This document shows positions 46,582 through 56,133 of a DNA stretch of 64,000 nt, one piece after another. The notes beneath the pieces were generated by a model, which did no database searches, was not told the DNA's origin, and saw only the letters and a list, made by a program, of their open reading frames with translations. The position numbers were made by a program, and so were the translations under genes. The first letter of the stretch is position 1; every line of letters begins with the position of its first letter. Source of the stretch: Campylobacter hominis ATCC BAA-381 (GTDB taxonomy: Bacteria > Campylobacterota > Campylobacteria > Campylobacterales > Campylobacteraceae). Location of the stretch: positions 744,001-808,000 of the forward strand of contig NC_009714.1 of the NCBI RefSeq assembly GCF_000017585.1, read 5' to 3'.

Positions 46582-47937
46582 ATGCAGTGGAATAGAGAAA
46601 GTTGGCAAAATTTTAATATACTCCAACAACCGATTTATGAAAATTCGGATAAATTGCAATCTTGTAAAAATCAATTAAAAAAGCTTCCACCGCTCGTTTT
46701 TGCAGGTGAAGTAAGAGCTTTGAAAGATGAACTTAAAAGTGCAACTTTAGGTAAATCTTTTTTACTTCAAGGTGGAGATTGTGCTGAAAGTTTTTCAAAT
46801 TTCAGTGCGAACAATATCAGAGATATGTTTAAGCTTATGCTTCAAATGGCAATTATTCTTACATTTGCAGGAGGTGTACCTGTTGTAAAAATAGGTCGTA
46901 TAGCAGGACAGTTTGCAAAACCTAGAAGCAGTGATTTTGAAGAAATTGACGGTGTTGAGTTGCCAAGTTACAGAGGCGATATAATAAACGGTTTTGAATT
47001 TACAAAAGAGGCAAGAAAACCTGATCCGAACAGAATGATTGAAGCATATAATCAAAGCACTTCTACGCTAAATCTTTTGCGTGCTTTTTCTCGCGGCGGT
47101 TTGGCTGATTTACATGAAGTCCATAAATGGAATCTTGGATTTTTAAAACGCGGCGAGCTTGCCAAAAAATTTCAAAATTTAGCAAATGAAATTACCCGAA
47201 CTTTGAATTTCATGGAAGCTTGCGGAATAAATTCGGCTAATACACAAAATTTAAGAGAAACAGTGCTTTATACATCCCATGAAGCGCTTTTACTTCATTA
47301 TGAAGAGTGTTTGACAAGAATTGACAGTTTAACGGGCGATCCTTATGACTGCTCTGCGCATATGCTTTGGATAGGCGAGCGCACACGCGGAATAAACGAT
47401 GCGCATGTGAATTTTATTAGCGGAATTAAAAATCCTGTCGGTATAAAAATAGGACCGAACGGTACCGCTTCTGAAATTTTGGCGCTTTGCGATAAAATAA
47501 ATCCAAACAATGAAATCGGTAAAATGAATATTATAATTCGTATGGGAGCCGACAAAATCGGCGATAGACTTCCAAAAATTTTACGCGAATTAAAAAAGGA
47601 AAATAGGGCAATTTTATTCAGTATAGATCCTATGCACGGAAATACGATTAAAACCGCAAATAACTATAAAACACGTAAATTTAATCAAATTTTAAGCGAA
47701 GTTAAAAGCTTTTTTGAAATTTGCGAAGCCGAAAGCGTTTATGCAGGCGGAATTCATCTTGAAATGACCGGTCTTGATGTTACAGAATGCACGGGTGGAG
47801 CATTTAATGTTACTGAAGAAACGCTTAAAAAGCGTTATGAAACACAATGCGATCCGCGCTTAAATGCAGATCAAGCTTTGGAACTTGCATTTTTAATTGC
47901 TGATAATCTTAAAAAAAGAGTAATCAAAGAGCAATAA
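46582..47937 (+). CDS. Class II DAHP synthase
   Basis: First shikimate-pathway enzyme, condensing PEP and erythrose-4-phosphate. The class II (plant-like) type is shown by QGGDCAESF, RIAGQFAKPR, TSHEALLLHYEE, WIGERTR and GGIHLEMTG. 451 residues. ATG follows AAAGGA. Its stop is followed directly by the ATG of the FAH-family gene (TAAATG). Confidence 0.95.
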   Translation: MQWNRESWQNFNILQQPIYENSDKLQSCKNQLKKLPPLVFAGEVRALKDELKSATLGKSFLLQGGDCAESFSNFSANNIRDMFKLMLQMAIILTFAGGVPVVKIGRIAGQFAKPRSSDFEEIDGVELPSYRGDIINGFEFTKEARKPDPNRMIEAYNQSTSTLNLLRAFSRGGLADLHEVHKWNLGFLKRGELAKKFQNLANEITRTLNFMEACGINSANTQNLRETVLYTSHEALLLHYEECLTRIDSLTGDPYDCSAHMLWIGERTRGINDAHVNFISGIKNPVGIKIGPNGTASEILALCDKINPNNEIGKMNIIIRMGADKIGDRLPKILRELKKENRAILFSIDPMHGNTIKTANNYKTRKFNQILSEVKSFFEICEAESVYAGGIHLEMTGLDVTECTGGAFNVTEETLKKRYETQCDPRLNADQALELAFLIADNLKKRVIKEQ

Positions 47938-48807
47938 ATGAAACTGATAACTTATAAAAACGGCAAAAATCGTTCTTTAGGAGTTTTAGGATGTGACGAC
48001 ACGGTTTTTGATTTTAGTTTGGCGGGATTAAATTTTGCCGATATGCATGAATTTATCGTCAAACATAAAAAAAGCGATTTAAAAAAATTGAAAAAATTCT
48101 CCAAAAAAAGCGGCGGATTGAAGTTGAAAAACAGCAGTAAATGTCCATCTATCACGCCAAGACAAGATGTCATTTGCTTGGGAATAAATTATTTGGAGCA
48201 CGCAATTGAATCATATAAATTTAAAAACATTAAATTTGACGGAAAGCGCGAATATGCCGTTTATTTTAGCAAACGCGTAAATGAAGCGACAGGCGATTTC
48301 GGCAAGATTGAACCACATTTTGATTTGACGCAAAAGCTTGATTATGAAGCTGAACTTGCCGTAATTATCGGCAAAGATGCAAAAAACGTAAGTGCCGATG
48401 AAGCTGAAAATTACATTTTCGGTTACACTATTTTAAATGATTTTTCTGCAAGAGATTTACAAAACAATCACAAACAATGGTATTTCGGCAAAAGCCTTGA
48501 TACATTTACGGCAATCGGCCCTTGCATAGTAACATCAGATGAAATAGATACTGAAAATTTAGTTATAAAATGCTTTGTAAACGGCGAACTTCGCCAAAAT
48601 TCAAATACTTCAAATATGATTTTTGATAAAAATTTTGTCATCTCTGAGCTTAGTGCAGGAATTACTTTAAAAGCTGGAAGCGTTATTTCTATGGGGACGC
48701 CAAGTGGTGTCGGAATGGGTTTTACACCGCCAAAATTCTTAAAATCCGGTGATAAAATCGAATGTGAAATAGAAAATATCGGAAAATTAACAAATTTTAT
48801 AAGGTAG
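47938..48807 (+). CDS. Fumarylacetoacetate hydrolase-family protein
   Basis: 289 residues; the C-terminal two thirds hold the FAH fold (DVICLGINYLEHAIES, DYEAELAVIIGKDAKNVS, NDFSARDLQ and GTPSGVGMGF). Acidic metal ligands of the family are present in DYEAELA. Members include oxaloacetate decarboxylases/tautomerases and acylpyruvases; I cannot assign one. It begins directly at the DAHP synthase stop and shares its transcript. Confidence 0.85.
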   Translation: MKLITYKNGKNRSLGVLGCDDTVFDFSLAGLNFADMHEFIVKHKKSDLKKLKKFSKKSGGLKLKNSSKCPSITPRQDVICLGINYLEHAIESYKFKNIKFDGKREYAVYFSKRVNEATGDFGKIEPHFDLTQKLDYEAELAVIIGKDAKNVSADEAENYIFGYTILNDFSARDLQNNHKQWYFGKSLDTFTAIGPCIVTSDEIDTENLVIKCFVNGELRQNSNTSNMIFDKNFVISELSAGITLKAGSVISMGTPSGVGMGFTPPKFLKSGDKIECEIENIGKLTNFIR

Positions 48808-48811
48808 AAAA

Positions 48812-49372
48812 ATGAAATTAAAAGAACTATATAGTGTTGTTTGTATTATATTTGCGTCAAATTTTAAAGGCGTAATTGATAAGGAGCATTTTGATAAACT
48901 TGCGAAAAATTGGGTTGTAGTCAACCAAAATCCGCAAAATAAAACAGGTCACGAGTTTTGGGCTAAATTTTTAGAAAACAGAGATAAAAATTCAGATGAA
49001 ACTTTAAAAAAAATCGGTGCTGATTTTGAGCTTTTAAAGCCGAGTTTCGATATTGATACTTTTAAACTTATCAGCGAAACGGATATTACGCTTTTTTTTG
49101 AAAAGTTCAGATACAAAAGACCTTTTGCAAATTTAAAAGCTTGTCACGCTGCGAATATGCTTGCATTTCTGGCAGCTGTTTTAAAACACGATAATGATGA
49201 AAAAACGCATAATCTGCTCGGTCTTTATTTGACGAAATTTTATATGCCGTCATTTAGAGCGCTCGCAAACACTTTGCAAACTGAGGCAAAAAGCGATTAT
49301 TATAAAGCATTCGGCTGGTTTTTAGCTGATTTTAATAAAATGATAAAAGATAGTTTAGGACTTAAAATTTGA
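48812..49372 (+). CDS. Possible TorD-family chaperone
   Basis: 186-residue, all-helical cytoplasmic protein. The C-terminal half ([18 protein letters not shown], then [17 protein letters not shown], then [13 protein letters not shown]) follows the E-x-x-H and F-x-x-H-L-x-x-W/F rhythm of TorD/NarJ redox-enzyme chaperones, which bind Tat signal peptides of molybdoenzymes. The assignment is tentative: the strict TorD motifs are incomplete. Five bases after the FAH gene; its stop overlaps the lgt start. No molybdoenzyme is in this window, so the client would lie elsewhere. Confidence 0.45.
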   Translation: MKLKELYSVVCIIFASNFKGVIDKEHFDKLAKNWVVVNQNPQNKTGHEFWAKFLENRDKNSDETLKKIGADFELLKPSFDIDTFKLISETDITLFFEKFRYKRPFANLKACHAANMLAFLAAVLKHDNDEKTHNLLGLYLTKFYMPSFRALANTLQTEAKSDYYKAFGWFLADFNKMIKDSLGLKI

Positions 49373-50208
49373 CGTTTTGGAATGAAATTTACGCGCATTT
49401 TGATCCCGTAGCTTTCAGCATTTTTGGACTTAAAGTGCATTGGTATGGGCTTATGTATGTGCTTGCGCTTCTGGTTGCACTTTATATGGCGAAATTTTTC
49501 GTTAAAAAAGACCGCTTGAAATTCAGTAATCAAGTGCTTGAAAATTATTTTATCTGGGTTGAAATCGGCGTTATTTTGGGTGCAAGATTCGGTTATATTT
49601 TGATATATTCAAATGCACAAATTTTTTATTTAACGCATCCTTGGGAAATTTTTAATCCTTTTTATAATGGAAAATTCGTAGGAATTAGCGGTATGAGTTA
49701 TCACGGCGCCGTTATCGGTTTCATAATTGCTACTATTTTATTTTGTCGCAAAAAGAGACAAAATTTATGGTCTTTGCTTGATTTATGTGCCTTAAGTATT
49801 CCTTTAGGATATTTTTTCGGACGAATCGGAAATTTTTTAAATCAAGAACTTTTTGGGCGCATAACAGACGTTTCCTGGGGAATTTTGGTAAATGGCGAAC
49901 TTCGTCATCCAAGCCAACTTTATGAAGCTTGTCTTGAAGGAATTACAATATTTTTGATACTGTATTTTTATAGAAAATATAAAAAATTTGACGGTGAGCT
50001 TATTTGCGTTTATGTGATTTTATATGCTATATTTAGATTTTTGACAGAATTCTTAAGAGAAGCTGATGTACAAATAGGATATTTTAGTTTTGGTTTAAGT
50101 TTGGGGCAAATTCTGTCTGTTTTTATGCTTATTCTTGGTTTTTCGGCTTATATTAAATTATTAAAAAATTCTCAAACTGAACAAAAATTTAACCAAAACA
50201 AAAGCTAA
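49369..50208 (+). CDS. lgt: Prolipoprotein diacylglyceryl transferase Lgt
   Basis: Inner-membrane enzyme that adds diacylglycerol to the lipobox Cys of prolipoproteins. [43 protein letters not shown] (the Lgt signature) and HPSQLYEA are all present; seven or so helices; 279 residues. Start is TTG 49369, overlapping the upstream TGA; an AGGA lies at a suitable distance. The next gene is frdC, as in C. jejuni. Confidence 0.93.
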   Translation: MTFWNEIYAHFDPVAFSIFGLKVHWYGLMYVLALLVALYMAKFFVKKDRLKFSNQVLENYFIWVEIGVILGARFGYILIYSNAQIFYLTHPWEIFNPFYNGKFVGISGMSYHGAVIGFIIATILFCRKKRQNLWSLLDLCALSIPLGYFFGRIGNFLNQELFGRITDVSWGILVNGELRHPSQLYEACLEGITIFLILYFYRKYKKFDGELICVYVILYAIFRFLTEFLREADVQIGYFSFGLSLGQILSVFMLILGFSAYIKLLKNSQTEQKFNQNKS

Positions 50209-50264
50209 ATCATTTTAAAATTACTTGTTTGAAAAAAACTAAAATTCAATATATGGAGGACCTA

Positions 50265-50945
50265 ATGGTTGATCGAATTGAAGGTTTTTTGGGCGTCAGT
50301 TCAGATGTCAAAAAGAGTAAGATTCCTGCGTTGCAAGATAGATGGCAAAGCATAACCGGCTTAATTTTAGCGCTGTTTATGGTATGCCATATGCTATTTA
50401 CCGGTAGTATTCTTATAGGTAAAGACGCTTATGAAGGAGTTGTAAGTTTTGCCGAACCGTTTGGCATTCACCAAATAACAAATATTGTCGCGTTTGTTAT
50501 TTTGATTATTTTTATGATTCACGGCTTTTTGGCGATGAGAAAATTTCCAAGCAACTATAAAGCTTATTTAGCTTTTAAAGCTCACAAAATTCGTATGAAG
50601 CATTGCGATACAACACTTTGGTGGTTTCAATTCTGGACAGGATTTTTGTTGTTTTTCTTCGCCAGTGCCCACATTATAGCTATCGTTTTTGGAGATAAAA
50701 TTTCAGCCGATCTTTCAATAACAAGATTTGCCGATCTTCATCTGTTTTATTTTGTTTTGCTTATTTTTGTTGTTACGCACGCAAGCATAGGCTGTTATAG
50801 ACTTTATGTTAAATGGATAAGTATAGACGGAAAAGAGGATGAAAGAAAAGCAAAAAGACAAACCGTTAAAAAGATTATTTTTGCAGTTTGGGGTATTTTA
50901 TTTATTTTATCTATAATTGCAGATATAAAATGGATAAGTTTATAA
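50265..50945 (+). CDS. frdC: Fumarate reductase cytochrome b subunit FrdC
   Basis: Di-haem b membrane anchor of quinol:fumarate reductase. Start ATG 50265 follows a perfect GGAGG; a TTG 12 codons upstream is rejected. Haem-ligand candidates are H in VCHMLFTG, IHGFLAM, SAHIIAI and THASIGCYRLY. Five hydrophobic helices, 226 residues. Oxidises menaquinol and passes electrons to FrdB. Confidence 0.93.
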   Translation: MVDRIEGFLGVSSDVKKSKIPALQDRWQSITGLILALFMVCHMLFTGSILIGKDAYEGVVSFAEPFGIHQITNIVAFVILIIFMIHGFLAMRKFPSNYKAYLAFKAHKIRMKHCDTTLWWFQFWTGFLLFFFASAHIIAIVFGDKISADLSITRFADLHLFYFVLLIFVVTHASIGCYRLYVKWISIDGKEDERKAKRQTVKKIIFAVWGILFILSIIADIKWISL

Positions 50946-50964
50946 ATTTAAGGGGTAATGAAAT

Positions 50965-52953
50965 ATGAATATAATATATTGCGATTCATTGATTATCGGT
51001 GGCGGAATTGCCGGCTTAAGGGCCGCTATGGCTGCTGCAGATAAAGGAAACAGCACAATAGTTTTAAGTTTATGCCCGGTTCGTCGTTCGCATTCAGCCG
51101 CTGCACAAGGCGGTATGCAAGCAAGTCTTGCCAATCCTATAATGGGCAAGGGCGATAATGAGGATGTGCATTTTGCGGATACGGTAAAAGGAAGCGATTG
51201 GGGTTGTGACCAAAAAGTAGCCAGAATGTATTGTCAAGTAGCACCAAAAGCTGTAAGAGAGCTTGCAAGTTTCGGCGTTCCTTGGACTAGAATCACAAAA
51301 GGCGAGCGAACTGTTGTAATAAATGCTCAAAAAACAAAAATTGTAGAAAGAGATGAAACTCACGGTTTAATCAATAGCAGAAATTTCGGTGGAACAAAAA
51401 AATGGAGAACCTGTTTTTCAGCTGATGTTACAGGTCACGTTATACTTTACGGTGTAGCAAATGAGTGCGCTAAAAGGCATGTGGATGTTAGAGATAGAAA
51501 AGAAGCAATTGCTTTAATTCATAAAAACAATCGATGTTACGGTGCAATTGTGCGTGATTTGATTGATGGAAGTATATCGGCTTACGTTGCAAGAGGCACA
51601 CTTATAGCAACAGGCGGATATGGTAGAATTTACAAACATACAACAAATGCCGTAAATTGTGAAGGAACCGGAGCTGCAATAGCGCTTGAAACAGGCGTGG
51701 CACAACTTGGAAATATGGAAGCTGTTCAATTTCACCCTACACCAATCGTTCCAAGTGGAATTTTACTTACTGAAGGATGTCGTGGAGATGGCGGAATTTT
51801 AAGAGATGTTGATGGATACCGCTTTATGCCGGATTACGAGCCTGAAAAAAAAGAACTTGCAAGCCGTGATGTTGTAAGTCGTCGTATAATGGAACACATA
51901 AGAAATGGAAAAGGCGTAAAAAGCCCTTATGGTGAGCACGTTTGGCTTGATATTTCTATTTTAGGAAGAGAACATATCGAGAAAAATTTACGTGATGTTC
52001 AAGATATCTGTAAAACATTCAACGGTATAGATCCTGCTGATGAAGGTCCGAAAGGTTGGGCGCCTGTTCTTCCTATGCAACACTATTCAATGGGCGGAAT
52101 TCGCGTTAAACCTACAGGCGAAAGTCAAAAACTTTCAGGTTTATTTAGTTGTGGTGAAGCTGCTTGCTGGGATTTGCACGGTTTTAACAGACTTGGCGGA
52201 AACTCATGCGGCGAAACGGCTGTCAGCGGAATGATTGTGGGAAATTATTTTGCTGATTATTGCAAATCTCACGAATTGGATATTGAAACAGAGCTTATTA
52301 AAAAATTTGTAGAAAAAGAAGAAAAATATATAGATGAAATTTTAGCAAAAGACGGAAAATATAATGTTTATGAAATTAAAAATAAAATGAAAGAGATTAT
52401 GTGGGAACACGTAGCTATTTTCCGTACCGGAGAAGGTTTGCAAAAAGCTGTTGACGAACTTGAAAAACTTCTTAACGAGTGCAAAAATATCAAAGTTGAA
52501 AATAAAGAGAAATTCGGCAATCCTGAACTTGAAGATGCATATCGCACACCAAAAATGATTAAAATTGCACTTTGCGTGGCTTACGGCGCTCTTTTAAGAA
52601 AAGAGAGCAGAGGCGCTCATTATCGTGAAGATTTCCCGAAAAGAGATGATGCAAATTGGCTAAAAAGAACACTTGCAGAGTGGCATGAGGGCGATACATT
52701 GCCTACTATCATTTATGAAGATCTTGATATAATGCAAATGGAAATGCCGCCTGCATTCCGCGGATATGGTGCTAAAGGAAACACAATAGAAAATCCGAAA
52801 AGCGAAATTCGCCAAAAAGAAGTTGATGAAATTCGTGAGAAAATGCAAAGCGAAAACAAATCAAGATATGAAATTCAAGACGCTTTAATGCATTATGAAC
52901 TTCAACCTGAATATAAAAAACCAAATCAAAGAGTAGGAGTTGGTGATGAGTAG
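50965..52953 (+). CDS. frdA: Fumarate reductase flavoprotein subunit FrdA
   Basis: FAD enzyme that reduces fumarate to succinate. FAD-binding [15 protein letters not shown] at the N terminus, covalent FAD attachment His in [15 protein letters not shown], substrate region [21 protein letters not shown] and [10 protein letters not shown]. 662 residues, normal. ATG after AAGGGG. The complex sits on the inner membrane, facing the cytoplasm in this group. Confidence 0.97.
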   Translation: MNIIYCDSLIIGGGIAGLRAAMAAADKGNSTIVLSLCPVRRSHSAAAQGGMQASLANPIMGKGDNEDVHFADTVKGSDWGCDQKVARMYCQVAPKAVRELASFGVPWTRITKGERTVVINAQKTKIVERDETHGLINSRNFGGTKKWRTCFSADVTGHVILYGVANECAKRHVDVRDRKEAIALIHKNNRCYGAIVRDLIDGSISAYVARGTLIATGGYGRIYKHTTNAVNCEGTGAAIALETGVAQLGNMEAVQFHPTPIVPSGILLTEGCRGDGGILRDVDGYRFMPDYEPEKKELASRDVVSRRIMEHIRNGKGVKSPYGEHVWLDISILGREHIEKNLRDVQDICKTFNGIDPADEGPKGWAPVLPMQHYSMGGIRVKPTGESQKLSGLFSCGEAACWDLHGFNRLGGNSCGETAVSGMIVGNYFADYCKSHELDIETELIKKFVEKEEKYIDEILAKDGKYNVYEIKNKMKEIMWEHVAIFRTGEGLQKAVDELEKLLNECKNIKVENKEKFGNPELEDAYRTPKMIKIALCVAYGALLRKESRGAHYREDFPKRDDANWLKRTLAEWHEGDTLPTIIYEDLDIMQMEMPPAFRGYGAKGNTIENPKSEIRQKEVDEIREKMQSENKSRYEIQDALMHYELQPEYKKPNQRVGVGDE

Positions 52954-53677
52954 AAAAATTACAATAAAAGCATTTAAATATAATCCGCTCAGCAAAATTT
53001 CAAAACCGCATTTTGCTACTTATGAGCTTGAAGAAACTGACGGAATGACTATTTTTATTGCACTTAATTATATAAGAGAACATTTGGATCCAAGTTTGAG
53101 TTTTGATTTTGTATGTAGGGCCGGAATTTGCGGAAGTTGCGCTATGGTGATAAACGGCACACCGAAACTTGCGTGTCGTACACTTACTAAAGATTATCCT
53201 GATGGCGTAATCGAGCTTATGCCTCTTCCTGTTTTTAAACTTATAAAAGATTTGAGCGTAAATACAGGTGAGTGGATGGCACATATGAACGAAAGAGTTG
53301 AAAGCTGGGTTCATTCGGATAAAAAAGTGGATATTTCGCGAATAGAAGAGCCTGTTGAACCGAGTTCAGCTGAAGAAACTTTTGAACTTGATCGCTGCAT
53401 AGAGTGCGGTATCTGCGTGGCAAGTTGCGGAACTGCTGTAATGAGAAAAGATTTTGTAGGCGCTGTAGGCTTAAATAGAATTGCAAGATTCAAAGTCGAT
53501 GCGCACGATCAAAGAACCGACGATGATTTTTACGAATTGGTCGGTGATGATAACGGCGTATTTGGCTGCATGAGTTTATTGGGTTGTGAAGACAATTGTC
53601 CTAAACACCTTCCTCTTCAAAGTAAAATCGCTTACGTCCGTCGCAAACTTGCTACTGCAAACGGCAATAAAAAATAA
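52946..53677 (+). CDS. frdB: Fumarate reductase iron-sulfur subunit FrdB
   Basis: Carries electrons from FrdC to FrdA. The [2Fe-2S] ligands are in CRAGICGSC with the later Cys in PKLACRT, the [4Fe-4S] ligands in [11 protein letters not shown], and the third cluster in [13 protein letters not shown]. Start ATG 52946 after AGGAG, overlapping the frdA stop by eight bases. 243 residues. Confidence 0.97.
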   Translation: MSRKITIKAFKYNPLSKISKPHFATYELEETDGMTIFIALNYIREHLDPSLSFDFVCRAGICGSCAMVINGTPKLACRTLTKDYPDGVIELMPLPVFKLIKDLSVNTGEWMAHMNERVESWVHSDKKVDISRIEEPVEPSSAEETFELDRCIECGICVASCGTAVMRKDFVGAVGLNRIARFKVDAHDQRTDDDFYELVGDDNGVFGCMSLLGCEDNCPKHLPLQSKIAYVRRKLATANGNKK

Positions 53678-53681
53678 TAAT

Positions 53682-53702
53682 AAGCGGGAATTTTTCCCGC
53701 TT
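53682..53702 (+). terminator. frdCAB terminator
   Basis: AAGCGGGAA pairs with TTCCCGCTT around a 3-base loop, five bases after the frdB stop. High GC makes it the most stable hairpin in the window. Confidence 0.9.
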
Positions 53703-54054
53703 ACTTTTAATTCAAACTAAAATTTCATCAAAAAATTTATAACACTAAACGTTCAACTAAAATTTAAAAGTGCGCCGCTTTGTATATTTTTTCATTTTTA
53801 AAACCATATAGTTTTTAAATTTCAACTATCAATTTAAAATTAAAAATTTTTTGCATTTAACTTAAATTTTTAGACATTTGCGTTTATATATTTTTAATTA
53901 AAAAATCTCTTTTAAAAGTATAAATAACTTATTTTAAAAAGATGAAAATAATAAATAAAAACTATCGAAATTTCAGAACTTAACTTTTAAAATTTCGAAA
54001 TCTTTAAATGAAATTTCGATAAACTTAAATATTATTTTTTATAAAAGGCAAAGA
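53703..54054. other. Gap before the dynamin genes, with a 13-bp inverted repeat
   Basis: About 350 AT-rich bases, no gene. TATCGAAATTTCA at 53963-53975 and its perfect complement TGAAATTTCGATA at 54009-54021 flank a 33-base interval, ending 33 bases before the dynamin ATG. It could be an operator or a structured leader. Confidence 0.5.
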
Positions 54055-56133
54055 ATGGATGAATTTTTAAATGAAATTTGGGGAATTCATAGACTTTATA
54101 TAGATAAAAATTTGCTTTTCACACCGGACGCTGAAATTTCAGCCGTTGTAATGAGTGCCAATGAAAAAAATTTTGAGAAATTTATAAATATCGAAAGCTT
54201 TAAGGAAATTTTTGCAAATTTTGGTCTGAAAGCTCAAATTTACGGCATTCAAGCACTTCAAACAGGAATTATAAACGCGCTTATAAAACATAAAATTTCA
54301 AAATTTTCACTGATTTTAAATTTGCAGACATTAAAAGAAGCTAAAATTATAAATGAAGCGGAACTAAGTAAAATCGTATCATTTATTCAAACATTAAATG
54401 ACGGAGAAGAGAGAAAAGATAAAGATTTCAGTGCTTTAAGCTTTACTTTCGGCAAGAATCTTGAGACGTTAAATAAATGTGCCGACGAGCTTATAACTCT
54501 TGCGCCGCAAAGTGCTGAAAATATACAAAAATCTAAAAAAAGTGCTAATGAAAATGAGTTCGTTATTTCTGTAACCGGCGTTATAAATGCCGGCAAATCA
54601 AGTATGCTGAACGCTTTTTTAAATGCGTCAGTTTTAGGCACTTCAAATATCCCTGAAACCGCCAATCTTACGCTTTTAAAGTTTTCCGAAACTCCATATG
54701 CGAAAGTGAAATTTTATACGCCCGATGAGATGAAAATTTTAGGATTTCATGAAAATTACAGCGATATCGAAATTTCGCCTGACGAACTTATAAATTATAC
54801 TTCGGCTAAAAATGAAATTTCAAAATTCATAAAAATGGTCGAGCTTGGCGTGGAAGCCGGAATTTTAAAAGATAATATTAAAATCGTTGACACCCCGGGA
54901 CTTGATGATGCCGTAGTTTTGCGCGAAGAGCTTACAAAAAGCTTTATGGGCCAAAGTGATGCGATTATCCATCTTATGAATGCAGCTCAAAGTTCCACTA
55001 AAAAAGATATGAGTTTTATCGTTGAAACTTTAGCAAATTCAAAAAACAGCGAACTTATCATTGTGCTTACTCATGCTGATATGCTAAGCAAAGAAGATCT
55101 TTTGGATGCGCTTAAATACGCGCAAAAAAGCATAAAAGAAGAGCTTGAAAATTTTGGTTTTTCACAAGATTTAAGTTCAAATGTAAATTTCTTTTGTATC
55201 GACAGCATAAGTAAAAACGGCATAAATGATCTTAAAAATTTTCTTTATGAAAGTTTTTTCGGCGCAAATTCCAAAAAGGCAAACGCTATTTTGAACTCTT
55301 ACGCGAAAAATTTGGCTTTAGTTTGCGACGGGGCGCTAAAAGAATGCGAATTTAAATCTCTTAATCTTTTAGGAAACAAAAATGAATTAAAAGTGCAAAA
55401 TGCTGAAATTTTAGAAAAAATTGAAGTTCTAAAGCACAATTCAGAAGAGCTTCAAGTTTTGCTTGCCGAAATAAAAACGAAATTCGATTACAGCGATTTT
55501 TATGATTTCAGCGCATTAAAATCGGCCGGAATAATTATAAAAGACAGAATAATAAGCGATATGAAATATGCTAAAAAATACAGAGAAAATCTTGATTTAA
55601 ATCGTCTCAAAATAATCGCACAAAGTGGAATAAATGATGCTATAACTGATATTTTCCGTACATTTTCACAAAGAATTTCAAAAGATATCCAAAATTACAA
55701 AATGATTTTGGGTGAAAAATTCGGAGAAATTTCAAATTTCAGCTTCGATACGCAAAAATTTATGAATGAAAGTTTTAAAAAGCCGAATTTTATGGGATTT
55801 GATATAAAATTTACAGAGCTGATAAACAAATTCGGTGACTTGGTTAAATTTTCAAGCGAGTTTGATAAATTTTTTACCGCTTTTTTAAAAGATTTAAATT
55901 TGAAAAATGAGTTTGAAAAAATCGCCGTATCATGCACGGATAACTTTTTGCAAAGTATAAACGAAAATTTTAAAACTGAAAAAAATGAATTGGATACAAA
56001 AGAAAAAATTTTAAAGGAAGCACTTTTGCAAAGTGGAATAAATGACGAAAATATCGGACTTCAAAGAAAAAATTTAAAAGAAAAAATTGAAAAATTAAAC
56101 GCTGTAAAAGAAAGGATTCTAAAGTGCTTCTAA
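54055..56133 (+). CDS. Dynamin-like GTPase, first of pair (Cj0411-like)
   Basis: Bacterial dynamin-like protein of 692 residues. After a helical N-terminal region of about 160 residues comes the GTPase: G1 GVINAGKSSMLNA (about 178-190), G2 Thr in PETANLTLLKF, G3 DTPGLDDA, G4 THAD in VLTHADMLSK (in place of NKxD). Long helical stalk regions follow, with repeated Lys/Glu/Asn. C. jejuni DLP1 and DLP2 form a heteromeric pair that bridges membranes, and this gene has the same place beside frdB. The deviating G4 is seen in dynamin-family members. It overlaps the second gene by ten bases. Confidence 0.9.
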   Translation: MDEFLNEIWGIHRLYIDKNLLFTPDAEISAVVMSANEKNFEKFINIESFKEIFANFGLKAQIYGIQALQTGIINALIKHKISKFSLILNLQTLKEAKIINEAELSKIVSFIQTLNDGEERKDKDFSALSFTFGKNLETLNKCADELITLAPQSAENIQKSKKSANENEFVISVTGVINAGKSSMLNAFLNASVLGTSNIPETANLTLLKFSETPYAKVKFYTPDEMKILGFHENYSDIEISPDELINYTSAKNEISKFIKMVELGVEAGILKDNIKIVDTPGLDDAVVLREELTKSFMGQSDAIIHLMNAAQSSTKKDMSFIVETLANSKNSELIIVLTHADMLSKEDLLDALKYAQKSIKEELENFGFSQDLSSNVNFFCIDSISKNGINDLKNFLYESFFGANSKKANAILNSYAKNLALVCDGALKECEFKSLNLLGNKNELKVQNAEILEKIEVLKHNSEELQVLLAEIKTKFDYSDFYDFSALKSAGIIIKDRIISDMKYAKKYRENLDLNRLKIIAQSGINDAITDIFRTFSQRISKDIQNYKMILGEKFGEISNFSFDTQKFMNESFKKPNFMGFDIKFTELINKFGDLVKFSSEFDKFFTAFLKDLNLKNEFEKIAVSCTDNFLQSINENFKTEKNELDTKEKILKEALLQSGINDENIGLQRKNLKEKIEKLNAVKERILKCF

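Noticed and set aside
50229-50264. Upstream TTG start for FrdC
   Set aside because: The GGAGG site lies right before ATG 50265.
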